Below are positions 22,371 through 33,350 of a stretch of 64,000 nucleotides of DNA, piece after piece. The notes below the pieces were generated by a model. That model saw nothing but the letters and a program-made list of their open reading frames with translations. It was not told the DNA's origin and did no database searches. Made by a program: the position numbers and the translations under genes. This stretch comes from Lithobates sylvaticus (Eukaryota > Chordata > Amphibia > Anura > Ranidae). Every line of letters starts with the position of its first letter. The first letter of the stretch is position 1. The stretch lies in the NCBI GenBank assembly GCA_028564925.1, contig CM053029.1, forward strand, positions 185,868,786-185,932,785. The letters run 5' to 3'.

Positions 22371-22651
22371 CCCAAAATGTCACTGTCTAGATGCGCAAAG
22401 CTGGTAGAGACATACCCAAAATGACTTGCAGTTGTAATTGCAGTGAAAGGTGGTTCTACAAAGTATTGACTCAGGGGGGATGAATACAAATGCACAACAC
22501 ACTTTTCACATATTTATTTGTAAAAAAAATTGAAAACCATTTATTATTTTCCTTCCACTTTACAATTATGTGCCACTTTGTGTTTGTCTATCACATACAA
22601 CCCCAATGAAATCCATTTCAAGGGGTGTGAATACTTTTTCCAGGCACTGTA

Positions 22652-23270
22652 AACACAGATGCTAGTATATCATTACTACACCATCTATAGTTCGGAGTGC
22701 ATAGTACATAATGTTGGACCAACATGGACAACCCAATTGCTTCTGCTGTGAAATTTGAGAATGAATTGCTCAACAGTACCTTCAGCGACAGATTTCAGTG
22801 AAAGCTTGTTTTAAAGGATATGTAAATAGTTGAATTTCAGTCATAGCCTAGCCATAGGTTCACATTAAAAATGTGCACACCGATTATCAGACTGATTTAT
22901 TTAGACATATAAGCTGACTATAGGCAGTGATAATGAAAGAGAAAAAAGTAGACTTGAGCAAAAAGAAGGGAAACAAGATCAGATGAAGAGAACAAATAGG
23001 GAGAAAATGTGTCCGAAAGTGAGAAATACACCTTGGATTGTGGTGCAATAGAAAGAGAATGTGTGTTTCATGTAGGTAGAACAGAGAGAACAAATATGAT
23101 GTACAAAGAGAAACTATTCTAAAAATAAGGAAGAGAAAAAACTCTTATGTGAAGGTTTTTTTTTTTTCAAAACATACTAATGACAACACTTTGCATCTCA
23201 TAATAAATTATTGACTGGTTGTCATGCTGACCTTTTCACTTCAGTACTGTGAGTCAGGGACTCAAAACAT
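22652..23270. other. unassigned DNA
   Basis: Includes TTAAAGGATATGTAAAT near 22814, a TTAAAG-type MITE end without partner. Nothing else recognised. Confidence 0.4.
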
Positions 23271-23380
23271 GACCCTGGAATTCCAGTCAAATTTCAACTA
23301 AACCCTACTAAAAGTTACTCCCACTCCCATTCTAAGCCTATTCTATCAACCAAGTAAAAGAAAAGATGTCTATACGTATA

Positions 23381-23597
23381 ACCACAACACTACCTGCCTG
23401 GAGCCTGCATGTTCTCTTTGTGCCTATGTGGGTTTCCTCCGGGTACTCCGGTTTCCACTCCCACACTCCAAAGACATGCCGGTAGGTTAATTGGATCCTG
23501 TCTAAATTGGCCCTACTATGTGTATGTATGAATGTGAGTTAGGGACCTTAGATTGTAAGCTCCTTGAGGGCAGGGACTGATGTGAATGTACAATATA
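23381..23597 (+). mobile_element. SINE, first part (5' truncated)
   Basis: Central SINE domain (CACAACACTACCTGCCTGGA, GGGTTTCCTCCGGGTACTCC) followed by GGGCAGGGACTGATGTGAAT. The tRNA head is absent. Interrupted by Tc1 at TA; the rest is 25176-25226. The body is the same family as 8182-8557 but the tail differs. Confidence 0.88.
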
Positions 23598-23599
23598 TA

Positions 23600-25173
23600 C
23601 ACTGAGCAAAATTATAAACTCAACACTTTTGTGTTTGCCCTTATTTATCATGAGCAGAACTCAAAGATCTATGATTTTTTTATATGTACACAAAAGGTAT
23701 ATTTCTCTCAAATATTGTTCACAAATCTATCTAAATCTGTGTTAGTGAGCACTTCTCCTTTGTCGAGATAATCCATCCACCTCACAGGTGTGGCATATCA
23801 AGATGCTGATTAGACAGCATTATTATTGTACAGGTGTGCCTTAGGCTGGCCACAATAAAAGGGCACTCTAAAATATGCAGTTTTATCACACAGCACAATG
23901 CCACAGATGTCGCAAGTTTTGAGGGAGCGTGCAATTGGCATGCTGACTGCAGGAATGTCCACCATAGCTGTTGCCCTTGAATTTAATGTTCATTTCTCTA
24001 CCATAAGCTGTCTCCAAAGGCGTTTCAGAGAGTTTGGTAGTACATACAACCGACCTCACAACCGCAGACCACATGTAACCACACCAGCCTACGACCTCCA
24101 CATCCAGCATCCTCACCTCCAAGATCGTCTGAGACCAGCCATTCGGACAGCTGCTGCAATAATCATCTGCATGCTCGTCATCCTCATCGGGGTCTCAACC
24201 TGACTGCAGTTCGTCATCGTTACCGACTTGAGTGAGCAAATGCTCACATTCGATGGCGTCTGGCACTTTGTAGAGGTGTTCTCTTCACAGATGAATCCCG
24301 GTTTTCACTGTACAGGGCAGATGGCAGACAGCATGTACGGCGTTGTGTGGGTGAGCGGTTTGTTGATGTCAACGCTGTGGATCGCGTGGCCCATGGTGGC
24401 AGTGGGGTTATGGTATGGGAAGGCGTATTCTATGGACAATGAACACAGGTGTATTTTATTGATAGCATTTTGAATGCACAGAGATACCGTGACGAGATCC
24501 TGAGGCCCATTGTTGGGCCATTCATCCACAACCATCACTTCATGTTGCAGCATGATAATGCACGGCCCCATGTTTCAAGGATCTGTACACAATTCCTGGA
24601 AGCTGAAAACATCCCAGTTCTTGCATGGCCAGCATACTCACCGGACATGTCACCCATTGAGCATGTTTGGGATGCTCTGGATCTCCGTATACCACAGCGT
24701 GTTCCAGTTCCTGACAATATCCAGCAACTTCGCACAGCCATTGAAGAGGAATGGACCAACATTCCACAGGCCACAATCAACAACCTGATCAACTCTATGC
24801 AAAGGAGATGTGCTGCACTGCGTGAGGTAAATGGTGGTTACACCAGATACTGACTGGTTTTCAGACCCCTGACCACACCCCAATACAGTAAAACTGAACA
24901 TTTTAGAGTGGCTTTTTATTGTGGCCACCCTAAGGCACACCTGTGCAATAATCATGCTGTCTAATCAGCATCTTGATATGCCACACCTGTGAGGTGGATG
25001 AATTATCTCAGCAAAGGAGAAGTGCTCACTAACACAGAGTTAGACAGATTTGGGAACAATATTTGGTAGAAATATGCCTTTTGTGTACATAGAAAAAGTC
25101 GTAGATCTTTGAGTTCAGCTCATGATAAATAGGGGCAAACACAAAAGTGTTGCGTTTATAATTTTGCTCAGTG
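23600..25173 (+). mobile_element. Tc1/mariner element in a SINE
   Basis: Ends CACTGAGCAAAATTATAAAC / ...TTTTGCTCAGTG, with TA on both sides (23598-23599, 25174-25175). Long terminal inverted repeats (over 250 bp), including GCCTTAGGCTGGCCACAATA and its inverted counterpart. This family, by memory, is present in many fish and amphibians. Confidence 0.95.
23898..24853 (+). pseudogene. Tc1 transposase, internally deleted
   Basis: The ATG at 23898 gives MPQMSQVLRERAIGMLTAGM and a helix-turn-helix with STISCLQRRFREFG. Near 24160 the frame shifts where about 60 bp seem to be missing relative to the family as I remember it. FTDES with the first Asp follows near 24290. The second half is open from 24449 to the stop at 24851: HFMLQHDNARPH (second Asp), SPDMSPIEHVWD (Glu), then REVNGGYTRY. 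The DD34E spacing is kept. Inactive because of the deletion and shifted frames. Confidence 0.92.
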
Positions 25174-25175
25174 TA

Positions 25176-25226
25176 TGTAAAAGCACTGCGTAAATTGATT
25201 GCACTATATAAGTACCTATAATAAAT
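25176..25226 (+). mobile_element. SINE, second part (tail)
   Basis: GTAAAAGCACTGCGTAAATT and GCACTATATAAGTACC, then ATAATAAA. Continuation of 23381-23597 after the Tc1. The short direct repeat GTAT flanks the whole SINE. Confidence 0.85.
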
Positions 25227-25541
25227 GTATTCAAAAGCCGCTCCAGTTCGGTCACATGATCAGGTCCCAGCATTGGCTTCAGTGTACAGGAGGGACAGCT
25301 GACAACAGATGTCATATAGTAAGCCTATGGGTGATGTTATTGCCCTGGCTCTGCAGCCATTGTCACTGCCTCTTCTCTACACTGGTGGAGCCGGTGCTGG
25401 GACCTGATTATGTGACTGGATTGGAGCAGCTTCAGAATAGGTAGGTATAGAGATCTTTTATTTTACAGGGTAGATAGAGTAGGCTTAGAATGTGAGTGGG
25501 AGTAAAATCAGACTTAGATTTTTACTGGAATTCCATTTTAA

Positions 25542-26140
25542 GCACTTATAGTAACTTATTTACTCACTGAGCATTCAGCTTTTTTATCTTTTAATCCTTG
25601 CCCATGTTCCAGTTTAACCACTGCTCCAGGTTTGGTGTTTTAGGGTGTCTCCTTTCTCTTGCAGCATCCTATAGGGGCCACCTATCCATGCAGGGACTAG
25701 AGTTGTGTCTCCCTACACTGTACGCATCAATAGAAACATAAAGTCCCATAGCCTAGGAAGACAAGGCACTCTCCACCTACTCCCTCTTCTCCAAGCTAAA
25801 CTGACTGGAGACTACACTGTGCACTGTTAACTCTTTCCAGTTGTAGAGGGGTGCTGCTGCTGGCTGCGTCTAATCTCCTTCCTTCCTCCGAAGGCCCCCC
25901 CACTGGGTGTGCAGAGCTGTGCTGGCTCCAGTCAGGGACTTACTGTGGGTTTCTCTCTCCCTCTCTGCCCCCGGCACACTGCATGTCATGGAGGGAGTGC
26001 TGGGCTGTGTGACTGCAGCCAGCTTCTCCCCTTCTGCTCTAGCAGCTGACAGGCTGTGTAATCCCCAATCGCTCTTTGCTCTCTTCCCTCCCTCCTAGCA
26101 GTGCAGATCAGATCCTATCAGAGGTCAAGAGAGAGAGAGT
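25542..26140. other. unassigned DNA, CT-rich
   Basis: Contains a 63-codon forward frame (25907-26098) of no recognised family and CT-rich blocks. Probably repeat-derived, but no ends were seen. Confidence 0.35.
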
Positions 26141-26150
26141 GGTTAGGATC

Positions 26151-26350
26151 CCCATTGAAAACGTCTTGTTACGACGAAACGCGTCTGGGAAGGCGTGCAG
26201 TGACGTCATCGCGTTTGTTTTTCAGGAAGGAGGAAGGGTCCGTTATTGATGCCGGCTGGCGTCTGCTGTTTTACTGATCTGGAGTTCGTTTATGCTTTCT
26301 TCCTATTTCTTTGAAAGTGAGTACAATTTTTTAAATAAAAAGACTCATCT
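26151..26350 (+). repeat. repeat end with hammerhead-like motif
   Basis: CCCATTGAAAACGTC, a 6-7 nt loop, then GACGAAACGCGTCTGGG (26151-26189), and TTTTTTAAATAAAAAGAC about 140 bp on. The same order occurs on the minus strand at 53050-53252, and the AAATAAA part again at the right window edge. Looks like the end of one retroelement family. Non-coding here. Confidence 0.55.
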
Positions 26351-28510
26351 GCTTAAAAACAATATTATACTATGGTCTGCCCTCTTTTCCTTTTGGTATT
26401 GTTTGGATGCACCGCCGAGTGCTGCTATCTGGATTAGATTTACCACGCTGGGTCTGGTCGGGAGTCCGCTGGCTGTGAGTGGCAGGCTCTTGGATATCAT
26501 TCCGTTTGGGTGTCGCTTCTCCCTTTGAAGTCAGGATTCTTCTATGGGCTCATTCTGAGTGTCTTTTTTTACCAATTATCTGGTAAGGAGAATATATATT
26601 GGTGGTGGCACTGTCGTGTGATGTGGAGAACAGCGGTGTAACAAGAAATTTTCTACAATTTTACATCATATAAGAATAAGAATTCAATCTTCCAGATGAT
26701 ACTTATCCTGTGGACTTTTTTCTGGGTCTTCTCTACTCTGATCTATTGTGTGATTACAGTTAACACTGCTTTGCCAAAGACTGCTATTTTAAATGGTAGT
26801 CACGCAGCCACCTAATCCATATTTGTGTATGTCTCTCTAGACATCCATGATCAGTATAGGATTTTAGTGTCATAACCTAAATCTTTATATACATTTAACA
26901 TATATACTTGTCATGCACTATATATTAGGTATATATTAGGTAGTGACAGTACCATCATATGGGATATTTAGCTACCTTTACCTGGCGCAGTTTCTCTTTC
27001 TTTACATTTAACTGTGCTTATCCCACTATTCTGCAGCCAGGTTTGATTATTGTTTTTATATTTTATTTTTATGTTCACTTTTTATACATTTGTATTATTA
27101 TCCTAATTTTATTTGGTCCCCTTCTCCCTACCCCATTGGGTTAGCGCGTTTTTTTTCGCCTGTGGTTAGGATCTGTGCCTTACACTAGAAGGACTGTAGC
27201 TTTTAGAGAGGAACAAAGAGGACCTGCTGCTGTGGCTGTTTCCCCACATCAGCTAGAGAGGACGGACCTGCACCTGAGCCTGCTAAGGCTACCTTCAGAG
27301 ACTGAGTTTGAGAGAGAGAGAAAGTCACTGCAGGACTGGAGCTGAGAGATCGCACTCTGTGTAAGAGACCGAGACCTAATCGCTGGGGACTGCTGATCGC
27401 TAAGCCATTGGGGCCAGACTAGCCACCTGCCAGGAAGTGGTGAGCTGGACGACAAATCTTAAATGGCCACCACACACTGTTATTCTAAATAGAGACTTCT
27501 CCTACTTAGCAACCCATCTCCTACCATCCAACCACACTCTTAAACCACCTAAAGAAAGGACCCACCAAAAGCCAGCCAACGGTAACTACTAGGTGCCAGG
27601 TACTCTCCACCACCTCCAGGAGTACCCACCCCCCCCCCCCCATACTAGAGGCGTATACATCTGTGTGCTATGGAGGTTGTATGCACAAGGTGTACACCTT
27701 GAACTTTTAGATTCTGAACTGGTTGAAGTTGTTTTGAGACTCTTGTTACCCAGTTGTTATTTAATTTAGTCTTAGGGTCTTAGTATTATAACCCTTTGAA
27801 TGCCAGCTAGTGGGTAATCAACCATTTCACCCTTTCTAGAGCTTCTAAGTCTGTGTAATTACATGTTTTTTGGTGTATTTTATGTTTGTTTGCATTGGCC
27901 TAATACATTTAATTCATTTTCTTACAAGTTGTTGTGGCCTGATTCCTGTGCAGTATCACACAGTGGTAGCCTACTAATTCTTGAGTTACATAGGTTTAAA
28001 CAGCTTTAGCATATGACCAAGTGTGTCAGTGGGGACCCAGCAGTCAAGAGAGTCAAGGCAGAACAGAGGACCCATCACCACCAGCAGTTCCTGCAAGGGT
28101 AAGCACTACACAGTGAAGACCAGACATTCAGGAGCTAGAAGCACTGAAAGTTGTAAACTGCAATTGCTGGGATAACAGTTTTGCCATATAGTTTACGTAA
28201 TAATGTTTTATTTATTGTGCGCAATGTGGTAAGTTAAAAAATGCTTAGGGTTTAATACTACTTTAAGACTTTCCTAACCTGCAAAGCTGTTCCAGGTCAG
28301 TGACTTGTGAATTATCAAAGACAGAGGAATAAAAGACAGGTATCTGCCATATTCAGAAAATTGGCAGCAAATGCTAACCCCATTATTCTCTTCTAAATTA
28401 TTTAGAAATGAAAATGTAAAGCTAGTCCAGCTTCTGTCTTACAGGCTGCTGTACACATTGGCCGAATGTCGTTCTGTTGAACCAGCAAATATTTGGCCCC
28501 TTGTGTACCA
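26351..28510. other. unassigned DNA with simple tracts
   Basis: No recognised protein. A poly(C) run lies near 27625. 27180-27480 is a GC-balanced block with a 68-codon minus frame, unrecognised. Confidence 0.4.
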
Positions 28511-28517
28511 GCCTTAA

Positions 28518-28961
28518 AGCAGAGTTTCTTTCAAAAGTGGAACTTCCACTTATATGCCTACTCCCCCCTCCAGTGTCACATTTGGCACCTTTCAGGGGGA
28601 GGGGGGAATTGGGACCCGTTTTTGACAGGTCCCCTTCCCCACTTCCGGGAGAGACGAGCTGCGGCCTGATCTCCTGGAAGTTCGGTCCCCCTCCTCCTTC
28701 CCCCACCACCAGGCCAATTAGAAAGCTCAGCACGCTTCGCGCATGCACAGTAGGGACCAACAGGGAAGTCAAAAGGCTTCACTGCCTGGTTCCCTTACCA
28801 GGAATGGCTGCGGCAGCACACGGGAGTCGATCCGAAGATCGACTGTGGTGCTGACATTGCGGGATTCCTGGACAGGTAAGTGCCCTAATATTAAAAGTCA
28901 TCAGCTACAGTATTTGTAGCTGCTGACTTTTAATTTTTTTCACCCAGGCTGGACCTCCTCT
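28518..28961. mobile_element. TTAA-flanked MITE
   Basis: TTAA at 28514-28517 and 28962-28965; ends AGCAGAGTTTC / GGACCTCCTCT are inverted. The interior has a hairpin near 28893-28935 (GTCATCAGCTAC ... GTAGCTGCTGAC). The 125-codon forward frame through it is palindromic DNA, not a gene. Confidence 0.8.
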
Positions 28962-28965
28962 TTAA

Positions 28966-29200
28966 CTTTCTTACTTCTATTTAAATTAAATATACAAGTA
29001 AAACCCAAAAGATTTGATTGTCAGCTAGTAGTTATCTACTGTATATTTTAGGGAGGGAAAACCTATACTATAATTTTTTTCCAAAGTTTGGTATTTTACA
29101 GAAAGGTGTCAAAAGTACAGTCTGATAAAAACTTAGTAAGTTAGACTCTGAGTCAGGGTCAGGGTCAGAGTCAGGGTCCCAAATGTAAGGGAGGACTTTA
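28966..29200. other. spacer with short GTCAGG repeats
   Basis: Tandem AGGGTC/AGAGTC words at about 29150-29180. No gene. Confidence 0.5.
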
Positions 29201-29660
29201 TTTTTTTTAAAACTCTTTTTATTGGATTTTGATGTGTTACAAACATACAAAAGCACAGACAACACAACAATAATTTTCCAGTCACAGGCACTAATCTAAG
29301 CCCACGCAGGGGCACAAAGGCAGAGAAGACATTAGATGCAATATATAGTAGCCTAAGGACTGTAATAACAAACAAACAGAACAATTAAAGAACCTGTGTG
29401 TTTTAACCACCCTGACCGTGCCAATTGCTGAAACTCAGGTGTTTTTATTGTGTTCGCTGAGCTAACAAGAGGGAACTGTAGGAAACACATGTCATTGTTA
29501 ACTATTCACAGGCGTGTCAGGTTCCGCTAGCCATTTGGCCCAGACTCTGCCATATTTCCTGGCGCAACCTCTATGAGCATATGTATCTTTGTGATAGGGG
29601 AGGGCATTGTTAACCAACTGCTTCCAGAAAGGTAAACTGGGAGGGGTCTGCTTTTTCCGA

Positions 29661-30758
29661 TGTAGCGCCCTCCTAGGTAGGTGCTAAAAGAGAGTATAGT
29701 TTTTGGTCTTTCTGATTACCAGGAAGATGATCAGGTAAAACTTAGAGTGCTCTCAGCCTACCAGGGATCAGGATCTATTGGTTCGGTCTACTCATTGTAC
29801 TCAGGTGCAGCTCAGCTTGTTCTGACTGTCCCCACTGGTCCAATAGGGAGGCATATTGAACAGTGGGAGGGGACCTGACAAGTGATTGCACAGGCTTTGT
29901 TACAGCCCTAGTGTTTGGCAGAGAGAAAGTGCTGCATTGCATGTTGGGATACTGTATATAAAGCCAGAGTGCATGTGCTTTGAGTTAGTTGAGCCGGTGA
30001 ACAGAGTCCAGGAGGGAGGGGGCAGCTGCCCTCTCCTCCACAAAGGAGGCTGTGGGCCCTAGGTGATTGACCCAGGGGCCTAGAGAGAGGGAAGCTGAAC
30101 CCAGAGGTCCTGCAGAGCTGACTGAAAGGGAGACACCAGGAAGGATATGATTCTGCCTACTGTAAGTATAGATCTGTGTCTTAGGGGCCTGTCGAGTGAG
30201 GGCTGCCCCCTTCATCTAGAAGAGTCCGTGGACAGGTGTCAGTAAAGGGGATGCTAGAGAGTGTCCTGAAGATAATGTAGTGCATCAAGTCTGCTGCTAG
30301 TGAGAACAAGAAGATTTAATTACTCCATACATATGGCTGTATATTTAAAGCAGTGTGACTGCTTCTGCTAATAATCCGGAGAGGTCAAGTGAGAGTTGTC
30401 TTTATCCTTTGTGAATAGTTCCAGTTGGAGTATCCCCCTCATCCCTTCTCCCATCCAGGTTCCAAAATAAAATACAAAAACACAAACGCCCTGGACTGGT
30501 CATTGAGTAACGAGCAAGCGGGAGTAAGGGTGGGACAATCGGGAACTCTGAGCAAACAAGTGGGAGCCCCTAGCAACCAAGTGGGAACCCCTAGCAACAA
30601 AGTGGGAAACCCTCAGCAACCAAGTGGGAAATCCTCAGCAACTAAGTGTGAACCCTCAGCAGCCAAGTGGAAACTATTAGCAACCCACTGCAGGTAACCA
30701 GAGAGAGGCAACACTCAGCAAGCCAACACTAAGCAAACCCTACGGGGAGAGTGCTACA
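29661..30758. mobile_element. solo LTR (fossil) inside LINE-1
   Basis: 1098-bp unit with ends TGTAGC / GCTACA and the 4-bp host duplication CCGA (29657-29660, 30759-30762). It has a TATA box (GTATATAAAGCC near 29957) and an AATAAAA signal near 30467, as expected of a long terminal repeat. No internal retroelement genes remain, as after recombination between two LTRs. Probably Ty3/gypsy-like from the 4-bp duplication; family not certain. It is younger than the LINE-1 copy it entered. Confidence 0.82.
30533..30690. repeat. minisatellite within the solo LTR
   Basis: About six units of 21-24 bp based on AGCAACCAAGTGGGAACCCC, in the promoter-distal part of the LTR. Confidence 0.85.
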
Positions 30759-31135
30759 CCGACATAACGTAATGGCTTCCTTGGCATAAAATAATAGGGG
30801 ACCAATCAAAGTTCTTTTTGCCACTTTAGGAGCTAGATCCTCCACCAGGCCTAGCAGGCACACTGTAGGGGAGGCGGAAACAGAAATGTTGGTCACTGAT
30901 TGGATAACAGAGATCACTTGTGTCCAGTATACAGTAATTGCAGGGCAGGACCAAAATATGTAAATAAAGTCACCTTGAGGACAGTCACAGTGCCAACATG
31001 CCCGGGAAGGGACAGGCCCCATTTTATGTACGCGATGAGGGGTGAGATATGCCCTATGAACCAACTTAAACTGAATGAGATGGTCCCATAGTGAAACTAG
31101 AATTTTAAATGGATAATCCCATATGTCCTCCCAGT

Positions 31136-33350
31136 CAGGGCCCGTGCTACCTATAGGCAAGGTAGGTGCTGGCCTAGAACGCACAAAAGGGGATTTTCTG
31201 TCATTTCGATTAGCACAGTGCAGCCTAAAATGGCTGCTGGAAGGAGGATTTTGCTTCCCCCACTTCTCCAGCTGTTGGACTGGATCTTCTCTGGCTACCA
31301 GCCAGGCTCTTGTTGTGTGGGTGGGATGGGGATGCAGTCAGCTTTGGAGATTCCCCCCCTCCTGAACCCCCTGCTTTCCCTCTCGCTTGCCCACATGTCT
31401 GAACCCCCTGCCGCCCGCTTGCCTGCCCACATGTCTGAACCTCTTGCCGCCCATCTGGCCGCCCGCTTGTCTTCCTGCCTGTCTGTCCAGCCACCCGCCA
31501 GCACTCAGAGGGAGATGTTAGCTGATCAGGAGCATGTGTGTGCTGAGGTAAGCTCAGCTGACAGTACCTAGTTGCAAGAGCACTAGGGAAATGGGACTGC
31601 AGCAGGCTGGAAGTGAGGAAGTGGTTAACATTGCTGTGTCCACCGATGCAGGTGGGGGATGAGGGGAGTCAGTGGCAGTGAAAGTTACCCCCCCCCCCCC
31701 GCACCTTGCATGGTCCTTATGGCAGTGACATTTTAACCCATCTCCCCTTCTGCATTTGTGGTAATGTCAGTATTAACAATCCCCTCCCCCCATATTGGTG
31801 GTCATGGAAGGGGTTACATTTCAATGCCACTGACCACCAATGAGGGGGAGGGGGTTCATAATACTGACACTTGTGCTGGGGGGTTATTAATGCATCCTCT
31901 GACATCAATGCTGGGGGTCTTTAATGCATCCACTGACATCAATGCTAGGGGGTCTTTAATGCGTCCACTAATATCAATGCTGGGGGGTCTGTAATGCGTC
32001 AACTGACATCAATGCTGGGGGGTCTTTAATGCGTCATCTGACATCAATGCTGGGGTTCTTTAATGTGTCCACTGACATCAATGCTGGGGGTCTTTAATGC
32101 GTCCACTGACATCAATGCTGGGGGTCTTTAATGCATCCACTAACATCAATGCTGTTGGTCTTTAATGCATCCATTGACATTAATGCTGGGGGGTCTTTAA
32201 TGCGTCCACTGACATCAATGCTGGGGTTCATGAATGTGTCTAGTGACATAAATGCTGGGGGTCTTTAATGCGTCCACTGACATCAATGTTGGAGGGTCTT
32301 TAAGGTGTCCATTGACATAAATGCTTGGGGTCTTTAATGCATCTGCTGACATCAATGCTGGGGGTCTTTAATGCATTCACTGACAATAATGCTGGGGGGG
32401 TCTTTAATGCGTCCACTGACATTGATTCTGGGGTATCTTTAATGTGTCCACTGACATCAATGCTGGCGGAGTCTTTAATGCGTCCACTGACATCAATGCT
32501 GGGGGTCTTTAATGTGTCCACTAACATCAATGCTTGGGGGTCTTTAATGTGTCCACTGACATCAATGCTGGGGGGTCTTTAATGCGTCAACCGACATCAA
32601 TGCTGGGGGGTCTTTAATGCGTCAACTGACATCAATGCTGGGGTTCTTTAATGTGTCCACTGACATCAATGCTGGGGGTCTTTAATGCGTCCACTGGCAT
32701 CAATGCTGGGGGTCTTTAATGCGTCCACTGACATCAATGCTGGGGTTCTTTAATGTGTCTAGTGACATCAATGCTGGGGGTCTTTAATGCATCCACTGAC
32801 ATCAAGGCTGGAGGGTCTTTAATGCATCTGCTGACATCAATGCTGGGGGTCTTTAATGCATCCACTGACAATAATGCTGGGGGGGGGGGGGCTTTAATGT
32901 GTCCACTGACATCAATTCTGGGGTATCTTTAATGTGTCCACTGACATCAATGCTGGGGGAGTCTTTAATGCGTCCACTGACATCAATGCTGGGGGTCTTT
33001 AATGTGTCCACTAACATCAATGTTTGGGGGTCTTTAATGTGTCCACTGACATCAATGCTGGGGGGTCTTTAATGCGTCCACTGACATCAATGCTGGGGGT
33101 CTTTAATGCGTCCCCTGACATCAATGCTGGGAGGTTTTAATGTGTCCACTGACACCAATGCTGGGAGTTATTAATGCGTCCACTGACATCAATGCTGGAA
33201 GTTTTTAATGCGTCCACTGACTTCAATGCTGGGGTTAATAATGCGTCCATTGATACATGGGCAAAGCAAAGGGGGCAGTCAGGGGCGGAGCCAGGGGGGC
33301 GGGAAAATTTGGTTTTGCCTAGGGTGTCAAAAATCCTTGTACTAGCCCTG
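31136..33350. mobile_element. hAT-type element carrying a minisatellite
   Basis: Ends CAGGGCCCGTGCTA / TACTAGCCCTG, with the 8-bp duplication CTCCCAGT (31128-31135, 33351-33358). hAT elements make 8-bp duplications and start CAGGG. 2215 bp, no transposase frame. The first 730 bp are mixed DNA; the rest is mostly the 34-bp array. Inserted in LINE-1 ORF2. Confidence 0.9.
31870..33235. repeat. 34-bp minisatellite with higher-order structure
   Basis: About 40 units close to TCTTTAATGCGTCCACTGAC plus ATCAATGCTGGGGG. Groups of variant units recur in the same order: 32335-32580 reappears at 32823-33068, giving a repeat of about 488 bp. Poly(G) runs of up to 13 occur (32879-32891). Open frames here are artefacts. 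Confidence 0.95.

Larger units (their letters stand above)
20911..22486 (+). pseudogene. Tc1 transposase, broken
   Basis: The N-terminal helix-turn-helix is well kept: VRDKVVEKFIAGLGYKKISQ and ISRSTVQSVIQKWKEYGT. The gene is then cut by the 426-bp MITE at 21209. Coding resumes at about 21638 and reaches the first catalytic block (WSDETKIELF near 21780). After the second MITE only the last 25 residues or so remain (CAKLVETYPK, GGSTKY with the stop near 22460). The second Asp and Glu regions are gone. The ATG is taken at 20911 because the family start lies just before QQVRDKVVE; an upstream in-frame ATG at 20896 also exists. Confidence 0.85.
20530..22649 (+). mobile_element. Tc1/mariner element with two MITE insertions
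   Basis: Begins CAGTGCCTTAAAAAAGTATT and ends with the inverted counterpart ...TTTTTCCAGGCACTG; TA on both sides (20528-20529, 22650-22651). Terminal inverted repeats extend over 200 bp. It carries MITEs at 21209-21634 and 21992-22370, the second associated with a deletion of transposase sequence. It belongs to the large vertebrate Tc1 group with this 'AAAAGTATTC' terminus. Confidence 0.92.
23276..25541. mobile_element. fold-back TTAA MITE carrying SINE and Tc1
   Basis: The left arm (about 23276-23375: GGAATTCCAGT, TTACTCCCACTCCCATTCTA, AGCCTATTCTATC) is repeated inverted in the right arm (about 25440-25537). Arms continue inwards: CAGGTCCCAGCATTGGCTTC at 25260 mirrors the sequence near 25400. 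TTAA is present at the right end (25538-25541); the left end is decayed. A SINE was inserted in the left arm and later received a Tc1. Confidence 0.8.

Noticed and set aside
28422-28854. Overlapping frames of 116 and 125 codons on both strands
   Set aside because: They lie in a TTAA-flanked fold-back MITE; frames open on both strands come from GC-rich palindromic DNA.
31870-33235. CRISPR-like array of regular repeats
   Set aside because: Units are head-to-tail without unique spacers, in a vertebrate genome and inside a hAT-type element; this is a minisatellite.
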